Below are positions 37,010 to 50,000 of a stretch of DNA of 64,000 nucleotides, in pieces (the first letter of the stretch is position 1; every line of letters starts with the position of its first letter). A model generated the notes under the pieces. It was not told the DNA's origin. It was given only the letters and a program-made list of their open reading frames with translations, and ran no database searches. The position numbers and the translations under genes are program-made. The stretch is from Colletes latitarsis (Eukaryota > Arthropoda > Insecta > Hymenoptera > Colletidae): the NCBI RefSeq assembly GCF_051014445.1, contig NC_135141.1:27737422-27801421 (forward strand). Direction: 5' to 3'.

Positions 37010-38406
37010 TTTGAATCTTTCGAAGTTTAATTTTTAATATACGGTTAAGAAGTTATTAAAAAAATATTCTTAAATAATATCTTCTTTGTTCTTTTTTCAA
37101 TATTAGATTAAATTATTATTTTATTATTCTTGATACTTTTCCTGTTATTATATCATTTGTAATCGTTATTCTCATTTGCATGTTTATTATATGAAATTTG
37201 ATACTTTGATTAATTTATAATTAGGGTATCTGAAAAATGATATAATACACATTAATAATATTTTGTTGAAATATATGTGTTTTACTTACCAGTATACAAC
37301 ATATAAAACATTCATAATCTTATCTTTAAATAAATCTATGTTAACACAAGTAGTGTGATTATATAAGTTTCATTTATATTATACTTACATCATAAAAATA
37401 TAAATACTATATTTATAGAAATAACTTCTAATACAAAAATTATAATATTTTCTGTTTAGTATCGTTTACTAAATACGAGTAAGTCTGTTTATTGTATACA
37501 ATTAAATAAATATGTACACTTAAAAAAGAGATTAATAAAAATTTTAAAAAATATTCTAATAAAATACTCTGTGATAACACAATTATAAATGAAATTGTTG
37601 CGAAACAACCAGTCTGTGTAATAGAAACTAACATAACATCGTGCTATAAAATACTAAAGAGAAATTGAAATAGAGTAAATAACAGTTTAAAATTTCACTA
37701 GGAGAAAGTTAATGCTTTCATTACAATTTATTTGTAATACAAACCACTTGAAATAACTCGATCTTTTAATCTTTTTTCGAGAAATCTGCATCGTCATGCC
37801 AAGTTTAATAATTTGATTAGCGATTGTAATATTGTAATACCGTACGCGCACAAACAATTTTGAAACTAAAATCTAACCTAATGTTGTTGTATGATTAGAT
37901 GAAAATACTAAAAGCAGTACTACGACGAAAATGCAACTTATGTCGAAGGAAACACTTTTTCATACGTTTAAAAAATTACCATTTTTAAATATACGAAATT
38001 TACATTATCACCTACGTCAGACTTCGTCAAAACGCAGTTTGACAGGCCACTTCAGATTGCTTGGCTTATGCATACATGCACATGTCACATGACTTACAAT
38101 GGTGTGGCGTGTGGCTGTGGCCTCGTGGGTACATAACCTTGCTACAAACTGTAAGGACAATAGTTTTGAAAATGATGTGATTTTTACTATTATAACATAA
38201 ATTGTATATGTCTTAATTGGGTTGTTACATATCGTATAGTGATCCGTGTATGCAAAAGTGTATTTTTATGTAACACAATTTATACTATACAAAAACTGCT
38301 TCAAATATATATCACATTAGATTAACCTGAAACTGAGAAAAAAATAATTTATACGAACTAATTCACTAATTCAGCACAAATCTATTTGATTACGAAATAA
38401 TCAGTC
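37010..38406. promoter_or_regulatory. Divergent intergenic region between ABCB6 and TEX10
   Basis: This is a head-to-head spacer of 1.4 kb. Most is AT-rich. A GC-richer patch lies at about 38020-38150 (GTGGCGTGTGGCTGTGGCCTC), a likely promoter zone for TEX10. No open frame has features. Any 5'-UTR introns of either gene were not resolved. Confidence 0.45.
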
Positions 38407-40586
38407 ATGGCTAAGGGTCATAAACATATGAAGCATTTAAAGTCTGAAAAAGCTAAAGTGAAACTGAAAGCGAAAAAAACAAAGCAATTACCGAAGGGAT
38501 TAAATGTCACAAATCCGACTTTCAAAGTTAAAAAAATTGTAATACGTGAACAATTGAAACGCCATGATGACACAGAAATTCTTAGTAAAAGAAAGCTTAA
38601 TGTTAAAGTAATAATATAAATTATTAATTGGTATTGTGTACGTATTTTTTTTTATCATGCATTCGTGTAATTTTTAGGATTTACTGTCACGCCTTCAACA
38701 TCACAACTCGACAGTTCGACAAGATGCTTTAAAAGAATTGAAAGAAATGTTGTCACAACATTCTTTAGATTTGTTAAGTTCACAATTTGGATCTCTTTTG
38801 CAAGGCATCTGTGCATTATCGCTCGATAAAGAGAGAAACATAAGGCATGATTCCTTGAAAGTTTTGAGTTTAATCCTTAGTCCAGTATCTAATGATCAAC
38901 TTAGTCCATATTGTGAAGTTCTGATTTCATATTTGAGATGTGCTATGACACATATAGATCCTCGTATTAAAGAAGATGCTCTGCTCTTCTTAGATGTACT
39001 TGTGCAAAATTGTAACAATATCATGGCAAGAAACAGTAATAAAGTGCTGCCAAATTTTTTAGATATGATTTCTAGATTACATACCGAAATGAAACCTGGA
39101 AGACAATTAATAACAAGTTTAAATTCCAAAACTACTAATGTTAAATGGAGAATAAAAGTATTGGAAAGACTTGCTTCTATGTTTAATTCTATTGTGAGCT
39201 ATTACAAATCACAGCAAGCTGTTAATTTGAATGTGGCTACGCAAGTTGTGCATGTAAACAAAAGTATTAGATATGTTCCTGTTTACTTGAATACAAATTT
39301 TCAAAACTGTGAAATTGATTTTGAACAAAGCAATGTTTTGAAAGAAAGTACCGCAGAAAAAGTTTTAGATGCAGAAGAACTTATGAAATACGTGGAAGTA
39401 TTAATGCCTCTTATTTTTGATAGTTGGATGGAAGTTTGTCCTGATGAAAAAAATGTAGATAATTCTGCACTTTTGATTTCTACAGAAGCATTAGAATTAT
39501 TGAAAAGTGCTATAGAAATTATACAATCAATAATTGAGTGTATAAATATATTACATACTGAATGCGATATAAATATGAAATATTGGTTTAAAAGCAATTT
39601 TCAGAATATTTTTATAAAAAATTTACTTTCAAAGTTTCCTTATAATAAGTTAGCTGCAACTGGAAACTTGCTTTCATCAATACGAAATAGAAAACGTCAA
39701 GGAGATTTTTCTATGGAGGAATCGTACGATATGTGCTTAGGACATAATCTAGGACTTTGCCATATTTATATATGGTTTACATCAATACACAGTGATGATA
39801 AAGCCATACCTAAATTAAATAAAGATTATTGTACAGCTGTAATTAAATACTTAAATGGTACCAGAAAGTTCACATTGTTTTACATTAATAATGAGTCTTT
39901 GTATGTTATAGCTTTGTATATAGTTTTTCTATTTCTTTTTTTATAGAAAAACTTGAAAACTGGTCAAGCACAAATAGTATTGTATTACCACAGTTGATCA
40001 AGCTCTTGAGAACGTTATTCTTGAAAGCAAGTAAAATTTGGTATAGAAATCATTTTGATCTCGGCGAGACTCTACAATTGATTGTAAATGCATGTTGTAA
40101 TCAATCAAAGAAAGAAATGCAATTACAATTATTTTCTCTCATTAGTGATATTATGTTAGATCATACTTTACATGAATTACACAGGTAATTGCTTTCATTA
40201 TTTTTTTTTTGTAATTTTATCCCTGAATTCAAAACTTTATGATATATTTCAGGGAATGCGCATTTAAGCAATTTATTTCGACTGTGCCGAAGCTTCTTTT
40301 AAGGCCAAAAATACATGAAAATACAATACAAATAATAAACAAAGTTGTGCTTCGTTACAGAAATTGGATTCAGGAGGAACTTATAGCAAATCATAATGAA
40401 ATTTTAGGTAAATATTTGAAAACATTTATCTTTATTATTATATACGTATATGTAAATAATGTATTTACTATCTGTATTACAGAAAATGCTAAAAGAATTG
40501 AAATTATTGGATCAGAAGATCAAAAAGAATCTCGACTAATGATATGTAATTTGTTTTATTTCTTAGATGCTCAAATCTTTTATTAA
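38407..40586 (+). CDS. TEX10: TEX10 / Ipi1 homologue (60S ribosome biogenesis)
   Basis: Five exons: 38407-38607, 38678-39857, 39947-40184, 40253-40407, 40483-40586. They total 1,878 nt, or 625 aa. The N-terminus is a lysine-rich tail (nuclear/nucleolar type), followed by KLNVKDLLSRLQHHN, which aligns with KLNIKDLLSQMHHYN of human TEX10. An HEAT/ARM-type helical array then continues. The family member Ipi1/TEX10 works with PELP1 and WDR18 in the Rix1 complex, which takes part in ITS2 rRNA maturation and 60S release. In vertebrates TEX10 is also a chromatin co-factor. The protein stops near the point equivalent to human residue 630, so it lacks about the last 300 residues of the 929-aa human form. 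The frame closes naturally at TAA with no sign of a frameshift. The exon 2 donor is AATG|GTACCA. Confidence 0.9.
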
Positions 40587-41015
40587 GTAAGAAATGTATT
40601 TTTTATAATAAATATAAATGTTACGTACATGTTTTTCGTGTATTATATCTAAAAGAAATACTATTTCACTTTATTAATAAATTAATGATTCTTGCAATAG
40701 GAAAATTTGAAAGAATTATCTAATAGAATGCAGTCGTCAAAATCGTTAGATTAATATACTTCAACGGTTACTAAACATATGTGACATTTTATCAAATACA
40801 TACAATAATTACAAATTTTAACCATCAATTATTTTGTACCATTTTGTAGTAAAATTCGTAAGTGTTTTGAAAGTAATTTATAATACTTATCTACATATAT
40901 TGGTATGATAATTGATTTCCTCTTCGTCAGTTATATATATGTATATATTCGTCTTTATCAATTAAAGTTGAGGAGTTTTAATTTCTAATAATGTATTAAA
41001 TTTTCAAAACTTATC
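40587..41015. other. Convergent 3' region of TEX10 and the P5B ATPase
   Basis: This is AT-rich spacer between two stop codons facing each other. An AATAAA for TEX10 lies just after its stop (near 40607). I see no other feature. Confidence 0.5.
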
Positions 41016-44000
41016 TTAAAATCTAGTTATTATGTTCGTGTTTTGTGTTGATTCGTCATCTATAAATGTATAATTATCAAATGCATACAATTTATTATTG
41101 TCCTTGGGTCTCTTATCATTAACAGTTTTTTTAATTTTATTTGCATAAGGCTGTCCTTGTGGATAGGTTACGTTAATGATATTTTCTACGCTTGGCGTTA
41201 ACGGTAAAATGGGTAATTCTTTATTAAGTTTCGGCCAACTTAAGTCATTTTTCAATTCATGCTCTACTCTTAAATACTTTTTTTTAGAATTTTCCGGCCT
41301 ATAAAACTTTGATTTTAATATTTTTTCAATCATGTACTCTATCACGAATGTTTCAACAAAAATACAGACTACAAAATTCGTTAGTGCAAGTGCCAAAATA
41401 ATGATTTTCCAATCGTAAGTCGGGGGCACAAGTATTTCGAGCAAATTTATTATCCACTGTGCAGGGTAGACCGTGATGTATGTACAAACGATGGTCAGTA
41501 AAATTATGGAAAATATAAATGCAACATTAGTGAAAATAGCTTTTCGATATGGCTTTCCTCGTGAAAATATTATTGCCATTGTTATGTATTGGAACATGGA
41601 GATACAATAGACGGAATAGTTTTCGTAACATGCGTATTCATTTAAGTCGGTTTGAACGAATGGAACGAACCAAGAAAAAGTACGAACCGCATGATAAGCG
41701 GCAGCTTGAAAAATAGTCATAATTAACATATGTACAGTCAAGGAGAAAATTGTTGTGAAACTTAAAAGACTAGTCATCGGGGGCGTTTTTACCAATTTCT
41801 TTTCATATGCTCGAGTTTTCCCGAAAAATGAGGCGAAGTTAACAATGAGGAATATATCAATGAAAAGAAACTCTAAATCCGACAGGTTTGAATCGATCGA
41901 GTAGAGAATAATTACTGACAAAAACTCTGTAAGGGAGTAAGTAACCATGAACTTAAAAATTCCGAACGACGTTACCAGTGCAGCACGACCTTCCCTTATC
42001 ACTTTTGGAACACAAGTGATGTCTGGTACCTTAGACGTAAACGGGCTTGCTACACTAAAAAAAAAAAAGGTTTCGTTGAACATTAATATCGGAATATACG
42101 ATGATTTAAAACTCAAGGTCGATTAGATCGGTAAAGCTAAGCATTGCATAAGGTCGTAGAATTGAACAGAATACAAATAAGTCGATCGTTAACCTTTTTT
42201 TGTTACAAGATTAATTATAAAATAGCATCAAAAAATTTATAGACGTATTCTAAATCATAGGACTAAAAAAAGTAGACTTGGATCCATAAAACTTTTATTC
42301 AAAGAAAACAATAAGAGTAAAGTTAGCTAGGAGTTTTGGCGCGTGCGATAGGCAATGATATGGTGTATCAGCGTTACAGGGTTATCCCCACCATATCGCT
42401 TTATCTCGCGTTTCATCGCTTAAATTTGTAAATACATGCTCTCTCTTTGAAACAGCGAGACAAATTAACATACAGTGGTGAATGCAAGTATAGGCATAGC
42501 ATGCAATTTCGCATACAAACATTTATAACTACCGAAGCAATTGTTTACATTAATTTTTGTTGTATATGCATATATTTATTTACAATGTCTTACTGGTTTG
42601 TATATAAAAACAAAACAATATACTTGTTTATACTTAAAATATGTTCTCATCATTCGGTGTCAAACAAGGCTGTAAATAAAGTTATATGCAATAAAAATTG
42701 ATATAAGCAATTATTTAAATAGGTATAAACGTTTATATGTGAAATTCGTGCGGTGCTTATACTTTTGTTTATCAGTGTAGCTTAAAATTCGAAGTTGCTT
42801 CTGGTAAGCCAAAATGAGTGGCTGACTAAGTTTCACTCTATTATTATATAAAAGTGCAACAATTTAATTGTTGTATTTTATAAACAAATTTACGGTTCTA
42901 TGTTTACTCGAAATTTTTTTTAGTTTTAAAAGTGCCAAAGTGCTTTGGTAGAGTGAATAGATTGTTTAGGCTGTAGAGAAGCACTCTTTCATTTTTGTGT
43001 GGTTTATCTCTTTTACAACAATTAAAAACTGCTACATTGTATTTTTCGGATATGCCTATTTTTTAAAATGTAAATCAAATAGCATTTCTTTCGAAAGTCT
43101 ACAAAGAAAAATACAATTAAAAAATCCTAATTTATTAAAGTGTTCTTGGTGCTGAAATGTATTGTATTTTAATTGTTTTTGCCTTGTTTAGAAACTTCAA
43201 AACTTTGTATTATAAGCACCACATATATACATATGTATATGTTGGCGATATTATTAGACGATGCTTTTAAATTGTTGTAAAAGAATCAAACCCGAAGAAA
43301 ATGCAATAAAATTGTTGGGACCGGTATTCAAACTGGTTTTGATCAAAAGAGAGTCCAGTCTAACTCTCTATTCATTCCACCAAAGCGTTTTCGTACTACT
43401 AAGGTTATCGTTCACGATAGATAACGTGTCGGTGAAAACTGCAAAATATTAACATTTTTTGTTAGAAAACGAAGAGACGAACCGAACTATTATGTAATTT
43501 TATGAAGTATCATCTTCTGAACATCTGAATAAAATTTGATAAAAAAAATTACGGAAGCTATTCCTGCGAGTGTAAATGAATGAGAATATGAAGCGGAGCA
43601 TATACTGCTATGATTAGTTTTTTTATACTTTGGGCAAAAATGTTCATGTGTAAATAAGAAGAAGTTCGCTATATGTATGTCCTGTAAGTTTTATAAAAAT
43701 TGGGGACTTGAAGTTGATGACTTGTTCTTGCATTCATTTGGCGCTATTAAAAGTCTTTCTAAAATCAACTTGACTGCATGAAATTACAGGTTTAATTGTT
43801 TAGTATAAGTTTGAAATGTTACCTAGATTCTGCTTCGGATAAGGATACACCCGCGTGCGCGGCTCTCAGAGCGCCGCAATCATTAGCGCCATCTCCGCAC
43901 ATGGCTGTAATGTTTACGAAACCTTTTTATAGTGGTGATTGTACGGCATAATTAAATACAATAAATATTAGAGAATTGATGCATACCGACATAATAACCG

Positions 44001-47000
44001 AGTTGCATCAGCTCCAACACTAATTGTTGTTTCTGATCGCTAGTCATCCTCGCAAATATTGCACCACGTACACATATCTTCGGTACAATGTCCGGATAAT
44101 GTTCGCGCAACAACTGCCATGACTGACCCGTTAGCGCGAACCGATAATTACTAGTGCCTATATTTTGTTCTATATTTTGTAATTCTGTTATCCTGAGCGC
44201 TGTATCCCGAAGACTCTTGAAAAAAAGAGAGAAACAATTATTACTATTTTCTTACTGTCGAATGTTAATTTTCGAAAATGATCATTGGTATTAGGGATGT
44301 CCATAAGTTGTCGATCTTATTTAATAAATAAATTAACTTCGATTCGACTTAAGTTTTTGATTGTCCCTCTGTTTTGCAATTTTGAAACGATTGATTACGT
44401 ATGGGTACCCCTAATTCAATAAAATTATCAATTAAATAAAATACCAATTTCGGAGATAATTCTTGAGCATTAAAATATATCTCTGGATGCAGCTGGTTTT
44501 CTTTCATAACTACAGTCACGTCTATCACAGATTCTTGCGCCGACAAAATGCCACACTCTTTTGCAACGCTTACTGCAGTTTGAATGTTGTCCCCTGAAAT
44601 AACGTGTTTTAGCGCTATACGTAATACACGTACATAAATCATTTTGCTTTCTACCAGCGATAGATTGCTAAATCTCAATTACCCGTGATCATCAAAACAT
44701 GTATGTTGGCTGTTCTGAGATCCTTGATTACCGGTATAGTCGGCGCTTTCAATCTGTTTTCCATGACGACTAAACCTAAGAACTCAAGGTTCTGTTCGAC
44801 CGCATCTCGGGGCAGTTTCGTTATCTGCGTGTCAAAATGCAAACTATGAAAATGGAATGATTTACAACGAAAGCAATGTCGATTACGCACAGGCAGATTG
44901 CGATTAGTACGAATGGAATGTTTCTTAAAACAATTGTATACGTATAAAGTATAAAATCGACTGATCGACCAATCTTATCGAACACACTTGGTAAAAAATG
45001 TCATATATTTTTAACATGTTCGATGTCCACATAGTTTTTCAAGGTTATTCCATTTTGCCAATATGTGTTTTTTATATTGTTAAACGAATTTAGGTACGGA
45101 TTTTTGTTTGGATATATAAATTGTATCTTCTGTCAATTAAAAAGAATGTTCGGTAGGATGGTTTTTAAACATGGACGATAAAAATCTTTTCGTCGCGTGT
45201 CGTTGCTCCGAATAGTTTTAATATTGTATAAAAAAATAATTTCTAAACAATATAAGCCCGAAGTTTAATATGTAAGCTAATAGATAATAGTATATTTTTC
45301 ATTTTTTAATTATAATTTTGATCACCTTATTGCTAGTCTCGGTCAATACTGTTCGGCCCATAGCTATAACGCGATAACCCTGTTCCGTGTAGCGTTTTAA
45401 ACAACACATGATATCTTTTGGGATAGTTTCTGGTTTACTCAGGCTAAGTATCATTTCGGGTGATCCTTTCGTGTAGGCTTTGAAAGTTTCCGATCCCAGT
45501 GTGCGTACTATCACAGACATTCGTTGTAGAGAGCTTGAAAATTGATACTGTTGCACTATTCCGATTTCAGATATTTCGTTCATGTTCTCCATAAAACTAG
45601 TGCTCGTCGGTGGTTTTACGATCGTTGACGCTACCGGGTCGTACTTGTTATCTGGATCTCCTAATATCCATCCGGTACTTTCAAACATCTGCAAGCACAT
45701 AAATAAAAATGTTCGAGAATGTAAATTGTTTGTTTAACACATTGACTACCAAACGAATTTCGGACACATTTCTCTGTGGTCTGACCCCGAATTTCGTATC
45801 AATTTACTTGAAAATATATGATCATTGTCTTTTTTTTTTTTAATATGTGGAAATAGAGTGATTTCCCCGCTAGTAGACTCGAAACGAATGTCGCCGCTAA
45901 AACGATAAAAAAATAAATCGAAAATGTAGAATAATATCTTTTCATAACACTCTTTGTTTTCAAGAAATGACGTGGCACAGTCGATGTGTTAAACGATTGC
46001 TATAGTTCAAGTAGAGTCTAAGCTTTGCCAAGTACTTTAACATCTAGAGGATCTCCGCAGAGTTCACCGTCGATTAGAATCAAACTATGACAAACTAACA
46101 TCCCCTCGAAAAGAGGATGGTTGTGCAATTTAGGAATGCTCCTTTCTGGTTCGTCGGGGACGCCATTCGTGCAAGGTACAATACCCCACATGTCTAGGCC
46201 ATCTTCTGTTAAAGTCCCCGTCTGTAAAAGTGAATAAAATTCTTAACTCTGAGTTGAATAAATTTCAGAATCAAACGTACGCGGAAGCATCTGCGGTAAA
46301 TGAAATTTCCATAGTTGCTAAACGATATACATATATTCTATCCTTCTTCTACTAAACGACATCTGTATTTACTAACTACATACTACTTACAACTCGCAAA
46401 TACAAACTATGTATTCGTTACTAAATGAAAGTAAACTTAAAGTTTCTTCTTCATTTGTACTAGAAAACATTGATGGAACTATGGAAATGTCATTCACCCT
46501 TTTTTTAATTGTATAATATTATACAGGTGAGATTCTCACCTTATCGAAACACACGCAATTTATACTGCCGGATACATTAATGACTCTATTGTTAATGCAA
46601 TATATTTGCGCTTTTTTCAATCTCGATTGAGCGTACAGCTTTCCCACTGTCATCGCAGCCGGCAATGCTGGAGGAATCACTATGGTGATTATATCTAACG
46701 CTTTTATAGCTATATCGCCGGCCGTGATCCCTCTGGAAGCCTACAGCGACGTAGGAATCATTATTATATTGTAAAATGCGATTAAGTTAAATATTGGTTA
46801 CAGATGAAGCGACGTCGAAACGCACCTTTGTTACGATAGTATATATGAAACCACAGGTGGCAATGAACGCGAGTATGCCAATGAATTTGTAAGAATCCTG
46901 ATCGAATTTAAAGTCAGCCGGTGGTGGATATAAGATGGCTGCAACTAATCCACCTTTGTTGGTGTGGAAGCCTGTTCGAATGACTCTCGCTAAAACTGGT

Positions 47001-50000
47001 TCATTGTCGTAACATCTAACAGAAAACGTGAATTAATGTCGACAAGGCCTATTATACTTAAGGGGTTACATATACCTGGAACCTTGGAAAAACTTGTTTT
47101 TTACTTTTTGAAATTGTTTATATCACAATTTGTAACCCATTAAAAACTTCGTGTATCTCAGGTTGTCACTGATTAATCCCGAAAAGCAATACTGTAATTA
47201 AAAATAGTCCGAACGACGTCTTGTTTGGACTCATTTTCATTGAACATTTTAAATGCAATTACATGTATAAATTTTAATTTTCATTAATTCGGTTTCCCGT
47301 ACGTATTTCAGACTCGCTCGAACTGGAAAAAACATAAACAACGGTAGGAATATTTTCATTTCAGTTATTCAAAAACCATTATAATTAACGTAACTATAAT
47401 CGCGTTCCAATGGCACGAAATTGATTCCATGAAAACGAGTAATTTATTGGAAAAAGAAACTTTCAAAGTTGCTTCATCTCTTTAACGCTGTTTCTACTGT
47501 ATCTATTTCGGCCAAACGATGTCTTTTGATTATTCGGATGCAAATAACTGCGAAGATAATTGTTGATGCGAATTGAAAAATGATTAAATTTGGAAAATAA
47601 TTTCAAGTTATCTTTGGTACAAAATATTGTTAATCATTCAGGTACATGTAACGCCTTAACGTCAACAAAAATTACACGTGGTACAGGTATCGCACCTGGT
47701 TTGAATAATGGTAGTGCCACTGTATATCGTGTGATGGGAACATTCTTTGGGATCGTACAAAACGTGACGCGATGGCAATGGGGTTTTCGTTACTGGCACA
47801 GACTCTCCTGAAATTGCAACAATAGGATTGCCGATACAAAGAACGGGAAAGTATTTGGTACGGATCGTTGATGTCTTACCAGTCAGCATGGATTCGTTTA
47901 GTATGCATTGCCCTGTCAACAGTACCGCGTCGCATATAACGGTTGCTTGATGCTTGGGCAGTTCTATAATATCGCCGGGCACCAAATCACTGCTGGGTAT
48001 ACTTTCCGAGACCGTCGAGCTTCTGTGCACGCGAACAGTTCCTACGGACGCGACTGTGCCGCAAAGATTTAGTTGGTTCTGCAAAAAGAAAAGTTCGCGT
48101 TTCGCTGTGAACAAGGATTCAAAGTAATCCCGAAGACGCAAATTGACGCTTTGAACCCAGCGTTCTACCGAAACTGTTGCTCGCCAAAGTTAAATAGTTA
48201 CAATTGGTTATAATGGAAGACGCTTGTTACAGTATTAGATACATATGTAGACTTATATCTATTAATCTGTCCTAAAACGTTTCCAAGATATTCAGTTTCT
48301 GGAACAATGTTGAACACTGCAGCCTTTTGTTGACATTCGAGACAACGAGACGATTACCCAGTGCAAAACACTTGCCCATAGTAATTATCAGAAATACATA
48401 GTCACGTACGTCTTTTGCGAAAGTAAACACTGATAACGAATGATCTTGTTTCAAGGATTGTGTTCCTATTTCGATTCATCAAATATTCTTAGTTACACTT
48501 AACTTGTGATTCGATTCAACTCTCGTAAATAGAGGATCGTCATACTGGTATTTATGCGCCATTTAAACAGCACCGGACTCAAAGCGCCAAAGAAAGATGG
48601 AAATGAGTTTTGTACCTTACGGGTTTGTATTATGGAACTTATGATACCGAACAATGACATGCATATGATTGCTGCAGTATAGTACAAGTAGCCCTCTGCG
48701 AACCACACGCACAGCGTGAAGACTTGGAAAATGTAGAACGGATTTAGAACTTCCAGTAGCAGCAACACACCTACACTTTGCACCGGAACGATAATCTCGT
48801 TACTGCCGTACACGATGCGTCTGCAAGAACAAAATTATTCACTTGGTCACATTTTCGATCTTCTCAAACATCTCTTCGAACATACCAATAAAAAGTCCAG
48901 GGTCGATCGACTGTCACATTCGTTTCAAATCTCAAAGATCTTCGTCAGTCTTTTACATAGTAAGTTATCGAGATACAAGCAGTTACAATTTTTATACATA
49001 CAACGTACCGATACGCGTTTCTCATATCTGAGCGGTTACTCAATCAATTATTTGCGATATGCACTTAAATAACGCGTACTAAGAATTACATCAATTAAAT
49101 ACGCGTATCTCTGTAACGATGCTTTAGATTTCAAAATACTATATTCCTCTACTTCTCGATTTTTCTTCGTACGAGGAATTGATCTTGCAAAAAGGCATTA
49201 GGAAGTAGTAGTCATCGGAAAAGACCATCATAATTGAAATTATTCTTTGTGGAGTTATGATTTAATAAATTATTGTATCGCAGTGTGGAATGTTTTGGAA
49301 ACAAAATATTCGTGAGTTTATCGTACCTAAGGTATTGGTTCTCTTTAGAAAGTCCTTGATTGCTACTGAGATGAAGGTCCGAGCATAAAGTGTACTTATC
49401 GAGGCCTACTAATCTTGCAAACGTGTTCTGCGTGATATCCCAGACGTAGCATTGTTTCTTGCACCAAAATGCTTTGTATTCGAGGACTTCGCACTGCGTG
49501 CCATTCTCTAAATTGATTTTCAACTTTTTGCATCTGATCTTCTCAAGATCGTCGTTGTTTTCGCCCAAGCTTTTCGATATATCTTGCGTGCTAATAAAGA
49601 ACAATCGAATTTGCATGAAACCGATTGGTTGACATAAAAGATTATCAAATTGATAAAAAGTGTATGATCAAACTGACCTTAAGTTTCTAGCAGAAATAGT
49701 TTTTATTTCTTTCACGAAGTACGACTTGTATTTTCCTTGATAATTATCCTGTGTACATATTTACGTCAATGATTATTAATCGCACGATTAAGATTATTCT
49801 GCACGGCGATTTATAGTTTTTAAATGTATGCCAAGATATGTTAATTTTTAATTTCTTACAGTTCTGCTTATGAGTCACGTAAAAGTCTTCGATCGCCTGA
49901 GGTAATGCACATTTGTAACTGTATTTTACGAGCTATATTGCTTCTTTTTTTTTTTTAAAGAAACGAAACAATTAAATCTAAATTCCACTCTCCGTTATTA

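Noticed and set aside
44825..44853. Alternative acceptor TTCATAG at about 44849 for the P5B exon starting at 44824
   Set aside because: It would shift frame relative to the previous exon, which ends in phase 0. The acceptor GACACGCAG gives ITKLPRDAVEQN in frame with the human alignment.
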